This document shows positions 50,322 through 58,989 of a stretch of 64,000 nt of DNA, one piece after another (the stretch's first letter is position 1; every line of letters begins with the position of its first letter). A program made the translations under genes and the position numbers. The notes beneath the pieces were generated by a model. That model was not told where the DNA came from and did not search any database. It was given only the letters and a program-made list of their open reading frames with translations. This stretch comes from Oscillibacter sp. (GTDB taxonomy: Bacteria > Bacillota > Clostridia > Oscillospirales > Oscillospiraceae): assembly GCF_028693505.1 (NCBI RefSeq), contig NZ_JAQUVF010000006.1, positions 1 through 64,000 on the forward strand. The letters are read 5' to 3'.

Positions 50322-51217
50322 AGCGGATCGCGCTGCTTTTGCTGTGTACCGCCATGATCCTTGGCGGCGGCTGCGCGGTAGTGGGCCGCAAACAGCAGGA
50401 GAATGCCTACGCACTTTATTTCCAAGAGGCGAATTTGACGGCTGCGGACAGCGGCGACGCGCTGCGGTCGGAATCCATCCTTCTGGGCGCGCAGGGCGCG
50501 GATACGCAGGCCCTGGCGGAAAAGCTGATGAGCGCGCTTTTGGAGGGTCCCGCGGACGAGACGCTGAAAAGCCCCATTCCCCTCGGTACACAGCTGCTGT
50601 CCGTGACGGTGGATCGAGGCAGGGCGGTGGTGGATCTGACCTTTCCCTACGCCGCGCTTTCCGACGTGGCGCTGACGCTGGCGGATTACGCCATCACGCT
50701 GACGCTGACACAGCTGCCGGAGATCCTGTCTGTTCAGATCACGGTCCGGGGGCAGGAGCTGGCCTATCGGGACAAGCAGGTCCTCACGGCGCAGGACGTG
50801 CTGCTCTCCCCCAAGGGGGATGTGGTGAGCACCGTGACGGCCACGCTGTATTTTCTGAATGAATACGGGTCCCTGTCGGCGGAAAACCGGGTGTTGGAGC
50901 TTTACGAGGGGGACACGCAGGTGGGCGCGGTGGCCAGGGCGCTGGAGAGCGGACCGGAGGAAAAGAATCACACAGACGCCCTGCCGGGTGGGTTCCGGGT
51001 GCGTTCCGTCTGGCTGGAGGAGAATACGTGCTACGTCAATTTGTCGTCGGCGCTGCTGGAAACCCTTTCGCCGGAGGCAAATCTGTCCGCCGCCATGCAG
51101 GCGCTGTGGCGGTCACTCTGCTCGCTGGACGCGGTGGAGGAGGTCCGGTTTCTGGTGGACGGCGAGTTTGCCCGGACCTACGGGACGGTCAATATCGCAA
51201 ATCCCTACTCCAAATGA
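50318..51217 (+). CDS. GerMN-domain lipoprotein
   Basis: A 299-residue lipoprotein. The signal reads KRIALLLLCTAMILGGGC (lipobox LGGGC, Cys near residue 18). Two GerMN domains follow (about 35-160 and 170-295). Repeating features are LAEKLMSALLEGP with VDRGRAVVDLT, and then VARALESGPEE with EENTCYVNLS. The domain occurs in the sporulation protein GerM and in actinobacterial LpqB. ATG 50318 overlaps the kinase stop (ATGA), so the start at 50288 is rejected. Confidence 0.9.
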   Translation: MKRIALLLLCTAMILGGGCAVVGRKQQENAYALYFQEANLTAADSGDALRSESILLGAQGADTQALAEKLMSALLEGPADETLKSPIPLGTQLLSVTVDRGRAVVDLTFPYAALSDVALTLADYAITLTLTQLPEILSVQITVRGQELAYRDKQVLTAQDVLLSPKGDVVSTVTATLYFLNEYGSLSAENRVLELYEGDTQVGAVARALESGPEEKNHTDALPGGFRVRSVWLEENTCYVNLSSALLETLSPEANLSAAMQALWRSLCSLDAVEEVRFLVDGEFARTYGTVNIANPYSK

Positions 51218-51283
51218 CACGGGAAACGGGCGGGCAAAGCAACCCGCATTTTTAAGGTTTTAAGGTAAAGAAAAAAGAAAAAA

Positions 51284-51321
51284 GAGCCTGCCGTCTGCAT
51301 GTGCAGACGGCAGGCCTTTTC
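51284..51321. terminator. Bidirectional terminator (CTGCCGTCT-type)
   Basis: A 14-bp perfect stem (GCCTGCCGTCTGCA at 51286-51299, complement at 51302-51315) with TTTT to the right and a long A-run to the left. It ends both the GerMN operon and the convergent membrane protein gene. Confidence 0.88.
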
Positions 51322-51339
51322 TTTGTTGTATCGGTCCGG

Positions 51340-53151
51340 TCAGGCGGGTTCGCCGCCGGGAGGCGTCTCACCCTCAAACCAGAAATTCTTTGCCCGTACG
51401 ATGCCGTTTTCCGGGAATTCCGCGCTTTGCAGCTCGTATCGATACCAGATGTGGTCGCCCACGTCCAGCAGCACCGCCCGGGGCGTTGCCTCCGCGGAGA
51501 AGTCTAGATAGCCCACGCCGTGCTCCATACGGACATAGTAGTGGGTGTTTCCGTCAATGACGGCGGTGCGGATTTCGGCAATCACGCCGTCCTCCACCCG
51601 ACTTTCCGCGCTGGAGATATCCGCATCCCCCGCGCTGATCAGCCCGCTCTGGGCCAGCGCCCGGCGGTAGCTGCTCTCGCACTCCGCCACGGTCTGCCCG
51701 GTCTCCACGATCTGGTACTGCTGCACGTTGACCATGGCATACATCTTAACAAGGCCGTCCGCGCCCTTGAGGGAGAGAAAATAGGTAGGCTGGTCGGCAA
51801 TGTTTAAAAGCAGCGGGAAGGTCGCCTGATAGTTCATCTGCTGCACCTTGCTCTGGGCGGAGGACATGGCGGAAAACTCCTCCGCGCCGGCAATGGAGTA
51901 AAAATGCGTCTCCTTGGTCCGCTGGTTGGAGAGGATGAAGCCGATGTTGGACTGGTCGGAGGTGACGGAGGTGACGCCGGTATACATATACACATCGTCG
52001 CCGATGGCGATATAGTTGTAGCCGTCGGTGGTGATGGTCACGTCCCGCTGACCGAACATGGAGTTTAAAAAGCCGTTGTGATACTGGCCGTAATAGTCAT
52101 ACTGCTGCACAATGATGTCGGCGGAGTATACCCGGTCCACCCAGCTGGGGACCTGCTCGTAATATTCACTCTCGCCGGTGATGGCGTTCACTAAAACCGC
52201 GCCGTTTACATCCATGCCGCCGAAAAGGCCGATGGTCTTGACAATGCGGGAGCAGACCCAGTAGGGCGTGCCCGTCTCGTCAATTTCAAACATGGGCTCG
52301 TCAAACATCATGGTGGGATAGTTGAAGCGCAGGTGGCGGTAAAGATTGCGCCCAAAGTGCTCCGCCACGGTGTACTTCATGCCCTCATCCAGACGGACCA
52401 CCTCGGCCTCCTGCGTCACCATATCGATGATCACATAGGCGGGCAGACCCTGCGTGCGGTTGGTAAACCACTTGATGAGATCGCCGTAGCGCAGCGACGT
52501 GACCCGCACGGGGCGGCCCTGATAGTTGATTTGTGTGTAGGTGGGCAGAATCTCAAACTGGGAGACCATGTCCGCCAGCTCGCCCAGCTTCCGGGTGCCG
52601 AGGCGGGAGGCGGAGTCCGCGTCCAGCATGGGGATCTGGTCGTAGGAGATCTCCTCCACCTCTGTGGTGAAGTCGCCGGTTTGGATGGGCAGCATCTCAC
52701 TGTAAGCGCCGGCCCGCAGCACCACCCACGAGCTGATGGCGCCGATGGCAATGGCGGCAATGAGTCCCAGCAGCACCACAAAGGGCACCACGCACTGCTT
52801 TTTGACAAAGCCCACATAGCCCTTGACGCCTTCCCCCTGAAAGCCGGAGGTCAGCACCGCGCACACGCAGTATACCGCGCACAGCAAAAAGGCGAATACA
52901 TAGAATTCCTCGGCGTGGAGGTTGAGGGCGGGAAGCTCCAGATAGAAGTACACAAGACCCGCCGCCAGCGTCACGCCCAGATTGATGAGCGTGCGGGTAA
53001 ACGCGTTGCCGATGGCCTTGCGGGGCTTCCGGGGCCTTTGCGGCTGCTGGGGAGGGACGGCGGAGCTGTCTTTGCCGGGGAAGCCGCCGGGGTTGAAACC
53101 GCCGCCGAAGGCATTGGGGTCAAACCCGCCGAAGTTGAATGAGAACGGCAT
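51340..53151 (-). CDS. Large membrane protein of unknown function
   Basis: Not recognised. The 603-residue protein starts with a Phe/Gly/Asn/Pro-rich segment (FNFGGFDPNAFGGGFNPGGF), then a basic stretch and about three to four membrane helices between residues 52 and 148. The remaining ~450 residues are extracytoplasmic, rich in Tyr, Thr and beta-prone segments. They carry features such as ANAITGESEYYEQVP-like turns and repeated GD.YMYTGVTSV segments, but no catalytic motif that I can name. AAAGGAG precedes ATG 53151 and a strong promoter lies upstream, so it is clearly expressed as a single gene. Confidence 0.75.
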   Translation of the reverse strand: MPFSFNFGGFDPNAFGGGFNPGGFPGKDSSAVPPQQPQRPRKPRKAIGNAFTRTLINLGVTLAAGLVYFYLELPALNLHAEEFYVFAFLLCAVYCVCAVLTSGFQGEGVKGYVGFVKKQCVVPFVVLLGLIAAIAIGAISSWVVLRAGAYSEMLPIQTGDFTTEVEEISYDQIPMLDADSASRLGTRKLGELADMVSQFEILPTYTQINYQGRPVRVTSLRYGDLIKWFTNRTQGLPAYVIIDMVTQEAEVVRLDEGMKYTVAEHFGRNLYRHLRFNYPTMMFDEPMFEIDETGTPYWVCSRIVKTIGLFGGMDVNGAVLVNAITGESEYYEQVPSWVDRVYSADIIVQQYDYYGQYHNGFLNSMFGQRDVTITTDGYNYIAIGDDVYMYTGVTSVTSDQSNIGFILSNQRTKETHFYSIAGAEEFSAMSSAQSKVQQMNYQATFPLLLNIADQPTYFLSLKGADGLVKMYAMVNVQQYQIVETGQTVAECESSYRRALAQSGLISAGDADISSAESRVEDGVIAEIRTAVIDGNTHYYVRMEHGVGYLDFSAEATPRAVLLDVGDHIWYRYELQSAEFPENGIVRAKNFWFEGETPPGGEPA

Positions 53152-53195
53152 GGAAAATGCTCCTTTCTGTGGGGGGAAAAATTGATAACACTACC

Positions 53196-53224
53196 ACTAT
53201 ACAGGATAAATATGAACAAATCAA
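53196..53224 (-). promoter_or_regulatory. Promoter of the 603-aa membrane protein gene
   Basis: On the minus strand TTGATT (53219-53224), 17 bp, then TATAGT (53196-53201). Confidence 0.7.
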
Positions 53225-53261
53225 GGCGATATTCCGAAAGGAAAACGTTTCGCTGAAACAA

Positions 53262-53304
53262 AACCAACCGCCGGAGAGCACACGTAGGCGCCCTCCGGCG
53301 GTGG
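53262..53304 (-). terminator. Terminator of ctsR-mcsA-clpC operon
   Basis: ACCGCCGGAG (53267-53276) pairs with CTCCGGCGGT (53293-53302). On the minus strand the stem is followed by TTGGTTTTGTTT. Confidence 0.75.
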
Positions 53305-53321
53305 ATTCGCAAAGAAAAAAA

Positions 53322-55775
53322 TCATTTGGTAATCAGCAGCTTGTTGTTTTCCATGAACAGCTTTGCCGTGTCGCCCTCTTTTAAGGTGCCGTCCAGCATT
53401 CGTTCCGCAACGGCGTCCTCCACCATGCTCTGGATGGCCCGGCGCAGGGGACGGGCGCCGTATTTCGGGTCAAAGCCCTCCTTGGCAAGCGCGGCAACGG
53501 CCTCCTCGCCGGCATCCAGATGAATGCCCATGGCCTCCATCCGGGCGGAGACGGTTTTCAGCATCCGGCGGGCCACCTCCTGAATGTCTGCCTCCGTCAG
53601 AGCGCGGAATACGATGATGTCGTCGATACGGTTCAAAAACTCAGGACGGAAGGTTTGGTGCAGCTCCGCGAGGACCGTTTCCTTGGCCCGGGCGAAGCGC
53701 TTTTCGGCGTCCGATTCGATGTGCTCGTCCGCAGAGAAGCCCAGCTTCGCGCCCGCGGCGGTCAGGGTCTTGGCGCCGAGGTTGCTGGTCATGACGATGA
53801 CCGTGTTTTTGAAATCGATCATCCGCCCCTGAGAATCGGTGATCCGGCCGTCGTCCAAAATCTGGAGCAGCACGTTCCACACATCCTCGTGGGCCTTTTC
53901 AATTTCGTCAAACAGCACCACGGAATAGGGCTTGCGCCGGACCTTCTCCGTCAGCTGTCCGCCCTCGTCATAGCCCACATAGCCCGGGGGAGAGCCGATG
54001 AGGCGGGAGACGGTGTGCCGCTCCATATATTCGGACATGTCAATGCGGATCATGGTGCTCTCGTCGCCGAACATGGCCTCCGCCAGAGATTTGCAAAGCT
54101 CCGTCTTGCCCACGCCCGTGGGTCCGAGAAAAAGGAAGGAGCCGATGGGGCGCTTGGGGTCCTTCAAGCCCACCCGGCCCCGGCGGATGGCCCGGGCCAC
54201 GGCGGTCACGGCTTCGTCCTGCCCCACCACACGCGCATGGAGGGTGTCCTCCATGTGCAAAAGCCGCGCGCCCTCATCCTCCGTGAGACGGGTGACGGGG
54301 ATGCCTGTCCAGCCGGACACCACGGCGGCGATATCCTCCGCGGTGACAGGGCGGTGCCTGGCGTTGTTTTTGCGGCGTTTGCTGCGCTCCTGCTCCGCCT
54401 GATCCTGATAGTTTCGCTCGATATCCCGCAGCTGGGCGGCAGTTTCATAGTCCTGCCGGGCGATGGCCTCGTCCTTGTCCTTTGTGAGCGATGCGATCTT
54501 TTCCTCCAGACTCTTCAGCTCCGGGGAGATCTCCTCCACCTCCATGCGGACCCGGCTGGCGGCCTCGTCCATCAAATCGATGGCCTTATCCGGCAGGAAA
54601 CGGTCGTTGATATAGCGGCTGGAGAGCGTCACGGCGGCGGAGAGGGCCTCGTCGGTGATTTGCAGCTTGTGATGCTGCTCGTACCGCTCCCGCAGACCCT
54701 TCAAAATCTCCAGAGACGCCTCCTGACTGGGTTCGCCCACCTGCACGGGCTGGAAGCGCCGCTCCAGCGCCGCGTCCTTTTCGATATACTTGCGATATTC
54801 GTTCAGCGTGGTGGCCCCCACGACCTGAATTTCGCCCCGGCCGAGGGCGGGCTTGATGATGTTGGCGGCGTCCACCGCGCCCTCGGCGGAGCCGGCGCCC
54901 ACAATGGTGTGCAGCTCATCAATAAAGAGAATCACGTCGCCGCAGCGCCGGACCTCCTCCAAAACTTTTTTGATCCGCTCTTCAAATTCGCCCCGGTACT
55001 TGGTGCCTGCCACCATGCCGGAGAGGTCCAGGGACAAAATGCGCTTATCCAGCAGCTCGTCGGGCACGTCGCCCAGAACGATTTTCTGGGCCAGACCCTC
55101 CGCGATGGCGGTCTTGCCAACGCCCGGCTCGCCGATGAGGCAGGGGTTGTTTTTCGTGCGGCGGGAGAGAATTTGAATGACTCGCTGAATTTCGCGCTCC
55201 CGCCCGATCACGGGGTCCAGCTTGCCGGCGCGGGCGTCGGCGGTGAGGTCCCGGGTGAATTCCCGCAGGGTCTTGGTTTTCCCGCTGTCCTCCTTGACGG
55301 CGGGGTTTGCTTTGGCCTCCGCCGCCTTGCCCCGGGGCGTCTCATTCAGCTTTTGCATGAGGGCGGTGTACAGGCGGCGGCCGTCGATCCCGGCGGTGCG
55401 CAGAATGCGCACGGCCATGTTGTTGCCCTCCCGCAAAAGGCCCGCCAGCAGATGCTCTGTGCCCACATAGTTGTACCCGCCCCGAAGGGAATCCTCCATG
55501 GCGATCTCCACCACCCGCTTGGCCCGGGGGGTGAGACCCTGGGCCGGGTTGCTGCCGGGCAGTCCCGCGCCCACGCTTTTTTTGATGATCTCCACGATCA
55601 TCTCATCGGTGAGACCTGCCTCGGTGAGAACGGTATGGGCCATGCCGTCCCCCTCCCGGGCTAATCCCAGCAGCAGATGCTCCGTGCCCACGTATCCGTG
55701 GCCCAGCTCGCCCGCCGCCTCCTGAGAAAGCCGCAGGGCTTCCTCGGCTCTGGGGGTGAATTTATTTTCATTCAT
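53322..55775 (-). CDS. clpC: ATP-dependent Clp protease ATPase subunit ClpC
   Basis: An 817-residue Hsp100 unfoldase feeding ClpP. It has an N-terminal double Clp repeat ([16 protein letters not shown] and the second [15 protein letters not shown]), D1 with Walker A GEPGVGKT (215-222), and a middle domain carrying a UVR motif ([19 protein letters not shown]) typical of ClpC. D2 has [10 protein letters not shown] and a C-terminal [10 protein letters not shown] region. ATG 55775 ([14 protein letters not shown]) is preferred over the start at 55796. It is the third gene of the CtsR-controlled operon. The adaptor kinase McsB is not encoded. Confidence 0.97.
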   Translation of the reverse strand: MNENKFTPRAEEALRLSQEAAGELGHGYVGTEHLLLGLAREGDGMAHTVLTEAGLTDEMIVEIIKKSVGAGLPGSNPAQGLTPRAKRVVEIAMEDSLRGGYNYVGTEHLLAGLLREGNNMAVRILRTAGIDGRRLYTALMQKLNETPRGKAAEAKANPAVKEDSGKTKTLREFTRDLTADARAGKLDPVIGREREIQRVIQILSRRTKNNPCLIGEPGVGKTAIAEGLAQKIVLGDVPDELLDKRILSLDLSGMVAGTKYRGEFEERIKKVLEEVRRCGDVILFIDELHTIVGAGSAEGAVDAANIIKPALGRGEIQVVGATTLNEYRKYIEKDAALERRFQPVQVGEPSQEASLEILKGLRERYEQHHKLQITDEALSAAVTLSSRYINDRFLPDKAIDLMDEAASRVRMEVEEISPELKSLEEKIASLTKDKDEAIARQDYETAAQLRDIERNYQDQAEQERSKRRKNNARHRPVTAEDIAAVVSGWTGIPVTRLTEDEGARLLHMEDTLHARVVGQDEAVTAVARAIRRGRVGLKDPKRPIGSFLFLGPTGVGKTELCKSLAEAMFGDESTMIRIDMSEYMERHTVSRLIGSPPGYVGYDEGGQLTEKVRRKPYSVVLFDEIEKAHEDVWNVLLQILDDGRITDSQGRMIDFKNTVIVMTSNLGAKTLTAAGAKLGFSADEHIESDAEKRFARAKETVLAELHQTFRPEFLNRIDDIIVFRALTEADIQEVARRMLKTVSARMEAMGIHLDAGEEAVAALAKEGFDPKYGARPLRRAIQSMVEDAVAERMLDGTLKEGDTAKLFMENNKLLITK

Positions 55776-55817
55776 GTGCGTCGCCTTCTTTCTCACTGGT
55801 ACAGGAAGGAGGAGCGC

Positions 55818-56324
55818 TTACGCGCGCTCTTTCTTCTCCTTGTGCTGCGCCTCCAGCTGGTGAATCTCGTCCCGCAGCTTGGCGGCCTGTTCAAAATTTT
55901 CGGTATGGACGGCCTTCTTCATCTCCAGCCGCAGCGCGTTAAGCTCTCGCAGGTAGGAAAAGCGGCTTTGCTCTTGTGCGTCCACCAGATCGGCGGAGTC
56001 TGTTTGCTCGGCCTGCTCCGCCTCCTTCTCCGCGCCAAGGGCGGGCATGTCGGCGAAGAAATCGTCAAAGGGGTCCTCCAGCAGCCAGCCCTTCCGGGCG
56101 GAGAGGAGCGGCTGGGGGGAGAAGAAATTTTCCAGAAAGCCGCCGCCGAAAAAGCGGTCCCCAAAGAAATTTTCCATCATGCGCCGACTCTGGGCCGCAA
56201 CGCGCTGGGTTAAACCCAGCTTTTCCGCGCATTCGCTGCAAAGATGTTTTTCCGTGACCTTTCCGTTGATGTTGCTCTGATAAAGAAAGGTAACTTCATT
56301 CTTGCCACAATTCTCGCATTTCAT
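55818..56324 (-). CDS. mcsA: McsA-like zinc/UVR protein
   Basis: A 168-residue protein with two N-terminal CxxC pairs (CENCGKNEVTF, CSECAEKLG) as in McsA, and a C-terminal UVR motif (LRLEMKKAVHTENFEQAAKLRDEIHQLE). Between them is a Phe/Gly-rich linker (FFGDRFFGGGFLENFF) not typical of short McsA proteins. McsA normally activates the arginine kinase McsB and helps control CtsR. Here it is kept without McsB, so it may act as a redox or heat sensor or a ClpC adaptor alone. AGGAGG before ATG 56324. Confidence 0.9.
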   Translation of the reverse strand: MKCENCGKNEVTFLYQSNINGKVTEKHLCSECAEKLGLTQRVAAQSRRMMENFFGDRFFGGGFLENFFSPQPLLSARKGWLLEDPFDDFFADMPALGAEKEAEQAEQTDSADLVDAQEQSRFSYLRELNALRLEMKKAVHTENFEQAAKLRDEIHQLEAQHKEKKERA

Positions 56325-56382
56325 AATCAAAAACCTCCTGTATCCGCATATAAATGTGAACTGAATTCAATGGGCCGTTTCC

Positions 56383-56838
56383 TCAGAGGATCTGAAGGAT
56401 CAGCACCTGCTTGAGGATGTCGGCACGGACGCCGTCTCGAAGCGCCCGGGGCACGGCCCTCAGCGCCCGGTCGCCCACGGCGGCCAGCAGCGCCTGCCCA
56501 ATCTCCGGCGTCAGTGCGCCGGACTGCACCAGATTCTCCAGAATCGCCCGGACCGACTTGAGGTCCACCCCATCCCCCAGCGAGTTGATGACGTGCATCA
56601 TCAGCATCTGCCGGTCCATCCGGACCCGGGTGATGCGGATGTACCCGTTGCCGCCCCTGCGGCTTTCCACCGCGTAGCCCCGCTCGGGAGAAAAGCGTGT
56701 GGACATCACATAGTTGATCTGGCTGGGCACGCAGTTGAAACGCTGGGCCAAATCGCTGCGCTGAACCTCCAGCACGCCGTCCTCCGCCGTCTCCAGACCG
56801 CTCTGGAGAAAGTCGGCGATCAAATCCGAAATTCCCAC
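56383..56838 (-). CDS. ctsR: Transcriptional repressor CtsR
   Basis: A 151-residue heat-shock repressor of clp genes. The N-terminal winged helix has GISDLIADFLQSGLE, QRSDLAQRFNCVPSQINYVMSTRF (recognition) and the glycine-rich wing ESRRGGNGYIRI with the conserved Arg. The start is GTG 56838 (GISDLI) behind AAAGGGATGG. The frame is open to 56961 but upstream residues are not CtsR-like and would cross the promoter. It heads the operon and is autoregulated through the CtsR box in its promoter. Confidence 0.95.
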   Translation of the reverse strand: MGISDLIADFLQSGLETAEDGVLEVQRSDLAQRFNCVPSQINYVMSTRFSPERGYAVESRRGGNGYIRITRVRMDRQMLMMHVINSLGDGVDLKSVRAILENLVQSGALTPEIGQALLAAVGDRALRAVPRALRDGVRADILKQVLILQIL

Positions 56839-56905
56839 CGGTCGACCATCCCTTTCTATAAAAATCAAATTGACTTTGACTTTCCTTAACCTTCGTTCTG
56901 ACGCC

Positions 56906-56959
56906 AGTATAGCACGGCCTTCCGGAAAGTCAAGAGGTACTTTTTGACTTTCTTTGACC
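56906..56959 (-). promoter_or_regulatory. ctsR operon promoter with CtsR box
   Basis: On the minus strand the CtsR heptad repeat GGTCAAAGAAAGTCAAA (56943-56959) lies just upstream of TTGACT (56928-56933), 16 bp and TATACT (56906-56911) with a TGC extended -10. The repeat matches the known consensus (A/GGTCAAA-NAN-A/GGTCAAA) closely. Confidence 0.85.
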
Positions 56960-57031
56960 AATATGAAAACAATTTGTGAACGGGATTACGAAGCTTTCCG
57001 AGGGCTTCGCTATTTTTTTAAAGGGAATGGC

Positions 57032-57059
57032 TTGCTTTTTTCAAATTGTATGGTACAAT
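57032..57059 (+). promoter_or_regulatory. Promoter of ferredoxin gene
   Basis: TTGCTT (57032-57037), 16 bp, then TACAAT (57054-57059) with a TGG extended -10. Confidence 0.72.
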
Positions 57060-57090
57060 GAAAAACACAAATCTTATGGAGGTGCTTCCC

Positions 57091-57264
57091 ATGGCTTATA
57101 AAATTACTTCTGCCTGCGTGAGCTGTGGCTCCTGCGCGGACGCTTGCCCCGCCGGTGCTATCAGCCAGGGTGATGACCTGTACGTCATCGATGCTGCCGC
57201 TTGCCTGGACTGCGGTTCTTGCTGCGACACTTGCCCCAACGGCGCCATCGTTCCCGAGGAATAA
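57091..57264 (+). CDS. 2[4Fe-4S] ferredoxin
   Basis: A 57-residue clostridial-type ferredoxin, a small low-potential electron carrier. The two cluster motifs are CVSCGSCADACP (Cys9, 12, 15, 19) and CLDCGSCCDTCP, each CxxCxxCxxxCP, with the pseudo-twofold repeat GAIS/GAIV. ATG 57091 has GGAGG 8 nt upstream. An earlier in-frame ATG at 57046 falls within the promoter. It is a single gene with its own promoter and terminator. Confidence 0.97.
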   Translation: MAYKITSACVSCGSCADACPAGAISQGDDLYVIDAAACLDCGSCCDTCPNGAIVPEE

Positions 57265-57280
57265 TTTCAGAGGGATACAT

Positions 57281-57318
57281 AAACACACCGTAAGCTCTGC
57301 TTGCGGTGTGTTTTGTTT
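57281..57318 (+). terminator. Terminator of ferredoxin gene
   Basis: ACACACCGTAAG and CTTGCGGTGTGT form a stem (about 57282-57310, one G-T) followed by TTTTGTTTT. Its 3' arm carries the -35 of the next promoter. Confidence 0.85.
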
Positions 57319-57329
57319 TCGACTATAAT
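57301..57329 (+). promoter_or_regulatory. Promoter of trmN6-like/rsmI operon, overlapping the ferredoxin terminator
   Basis: TTGCGG (57301-57306, in the terminator stem), 17 bp, then consensus TATAAT (57324-57329). Confidence 0.7.
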
Positions 57330-57336
57330 AGCATCA

Positions 57337-57400
57337 GTTGACAAAGAAAAACCGTGGAGACCCTCGTCAACCGAGGGTCCCTGCGAAACGGTAAAACATC
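57337..57400 (+). other. Structured leader of the trmN6-like gene
   Basis: Nested inverted repeats follow the promoter: an outer ACCGT/ACGGT pair (about 57350 and 57389) encloses GACCCTCG-TCAAC-CGAGGGTC (about 57360-57380). It matches no riboswitch class I could name. Confidence 0.4.
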
Positions 57401-57426
57401 CAACAGCCGGGAAGGGGGCGAGCGCG

Positions 57427-58155
57427 ACGGAGCACTGGGAATTTTTAAAGCCCGACGGGTATCGGTTTGTCTATGACGACACGCTGTTCCGTCCGGGCAC
57501 GGACACCTTTTTGCTCTCCTCGCTGCCCCGGCTGCGGCCGGGTCTGCGGGTGTGCGATTTGGGCTGCGGCACCGGCCTTTTGTGTTTGCTGCTGTTGCAG
57601 CGGGAAAAGGCGCTGCGCGTCACCGGGGTGGAGGTGCAGGGCGCGGCGGTTTCCCTTGCGGAGCGGGCCGCCGAAAAAAATGGTCTCACGGACCGACTTT
57701 CCTTTTTTCAGGGCGATCTGAGGGCGGCCCCACTTACAGCGGGCGCTTTCGATCTGGTGGTGTGCAATCCGCCCTATTATCCCGTGGGCAGCGGGCGTCT
57801 TTCGCAAGCGGACGCGCTGCGCACGGCCCGATCGGAGCTTCACTGCACGCTGGAGGAGGTGGGGAAGGCGGCGGCACGGCTTCTCCGCTGGGGCGGGAGC
57901 TTTTGCCTTTGTCACAAGCCGGAGCGGCTTTGCGACGTGCTTTGCACCCTGCGCCAGGCCGGACTGGAACCTAAGCGGCTCCGCTTTGTCGCAAAGACCT
58001 CGGGCGCCGCGCCGTCGCTACTTTTGGTGGAGGGACGCCGGGGCGGAAAGCCGGGACTGACGGTGGAACCACCGTTGCTTTTGCAGACGCCAGAGGGCCT
58101 TCCCACGGCGGAACTGGACGCCATTTATTTTCGAACACAGGAGGACGCGCTATGA
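57427..58155 (+). CDS. TrmN6-like tRNA1(Val) adenine methyltransferase family protein
   Basis: SAM-dependent N6-adenine methylase family. EHWEFLKPDGYRFVYDDTLFRPGTDTFLLSSL is followed by the SAM loop VCDLGCGTGLLCLLLL and the catalytic VCNPPYYPVGSG (NPPY). The open frame reaches back to TTG 57301/57313, but those codons lie inside the ferredoxin terminator and this gene's own promoter. GGAAGGGGG lies 7 nt before an in-frame ACG (57427) directly ahead of EHWEF, so a non-canonical ACG start, or a base change from ATG, is inferred. It ends overlapping rsmI by 4 bp. Confidence 0.85.
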   Translation, partial: TEHWEFLKPDGYRFVYDDTLFRPGTDTFLLSSLPRLRPGLRVCDLGCGTGLLCLLLLQREKALRVTGVEVQGAAVSLAERAAEKNGLTDRLSFFQGDLRAAPLTAGAFDLVVCNPPYYPVGSGRLSQADALRTARSELHCTLEEVGKAAARLLRWGGSFCLCHKPERLCDVLCTLRQAGLEPKRLRFVAKTSGAAPSLLLVEGRRGGKPGLTVEPPLLLQTPEGLPTAELDAIYFRTQEDAL

Positions 58156-58982
58156 GCGGTACACTGTATCTGGTTGCCACCCCCATCGGCAATCTGGGGG
58201 ATTTTTCCATGCGGGCTGTGGAAACGCTGAAGAGCGTGGATTTTATCGCGGCGGAGGATACCCGGGTCTCCGTGAAGCTTTTAAACCATTTTGCCATCAA
58301 GCAGCCCATGGTGAGCTATCACGAGCATAACCATGTCTCCGCGGGGCAAAGCATCCTCGAGCGCTTGCTGGCGGGGGAATCCTGCGCGCTGGTGACGGAC
58401 GCCGGGACGCCTGCCGTCTCGGACCCCGGAGAGGATTTGGTGCGCCTGTGCGCGGAAAACGGCGTGGAGGTGCTGTCCATCCCCGGTTGCTGCGCGGCGG
58501 TGAATGCGCTGGCGGTCAGCGGCCTGCCCACGGGCCGGTTTACCTTCGAGGGGTTTTTGACGGTCAATAAAAAGAGCCGGCGGGAGCATCTGGATTCCTT
58601 GAAAAACGAGGAGCGCACCATGCTCTTCCATGAGGCGCCCCACAAGCTGAAAACCACCTTGGAGGACCTGCTTTCAGCCTTTGGGCCGGAGCGGCGGATC
58701 GCCCTTTGCCGGGAGCTGACCAAGCTCCACGAGACCACCCTGCGCTGTACGCTGGGCGAGGCCGTGGACTACTACGCCGAAAACGCGCCCAAGGGGGAAT
58801 ATGTGCTGGTGGTAGCCGGGGCGGAAAAGCAGCAGGAGACCGTGGTCACGCTGGAGGACGCGGTGGCGCAGGTGCTGTCCCTCAAGGAGCAGGGGTATCG
58901 CCTCAAGGACGCGGCCAAGGAGGTGGCGGAGCACACCGGACTTTCCAAAAACGAGCTGTACGCCGCCGCACTGGAAACATAA
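58152..58982 (+). CDS. rsmI: 16S rRNA (cytidine1402-2'-O)-methyltransferase RsmI
   Basis: A 276-residue tetrapyrrole-methylase-fold enzyme that 2'-O-methylates C1402. The N-terminal GTLYLVATPIGNLGDFSMRAVETLKSVD and AAEDTRVSVKLLNHF are diagnostic, as are LVTDAGTPAVSDPGEDLV, GLPTGRFTFEGFL and FHEAPHKLKTTLEDL. The partner RsmH, for the same nucleotide, is encoded in the dcw cluster. ATG 58152 overlaps the trmN6-like stop, so the two are coupled. Confidence 0.97.
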   Translation: MSGTLYLVATPIGNLGDFSMRAVETLKSVDFIAAEDTRVSVKLLNHFAIKQPMVSYHEHNHVSAGQSILERLLAGESCALVTDAGTPAVSDPGEDLVRLCAENGVEVLSIPGCCAAVNALAVSGLPTGRFTFEGFLTVNKKSRREHLDSLKNEERTMLFHEAPHKLKTTLEDLLSAFGPERRIALCRELTKLHETTLRCTLGEAVDYYAENAPKGEYVLVVAGAEKQQETVVTLEDAVAQVLSLKEQGYRLKDAAKEVAEHTGLSKNELYAAALET

Positions 58983-58989
58983 CACATCG

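Noticed and set aside
57337-57400. Known riboswitch in the trmN6-like leader
   Set aside because: The nested stems did not match any class whose consensus I could recall, so it is listed only as a structured leader.
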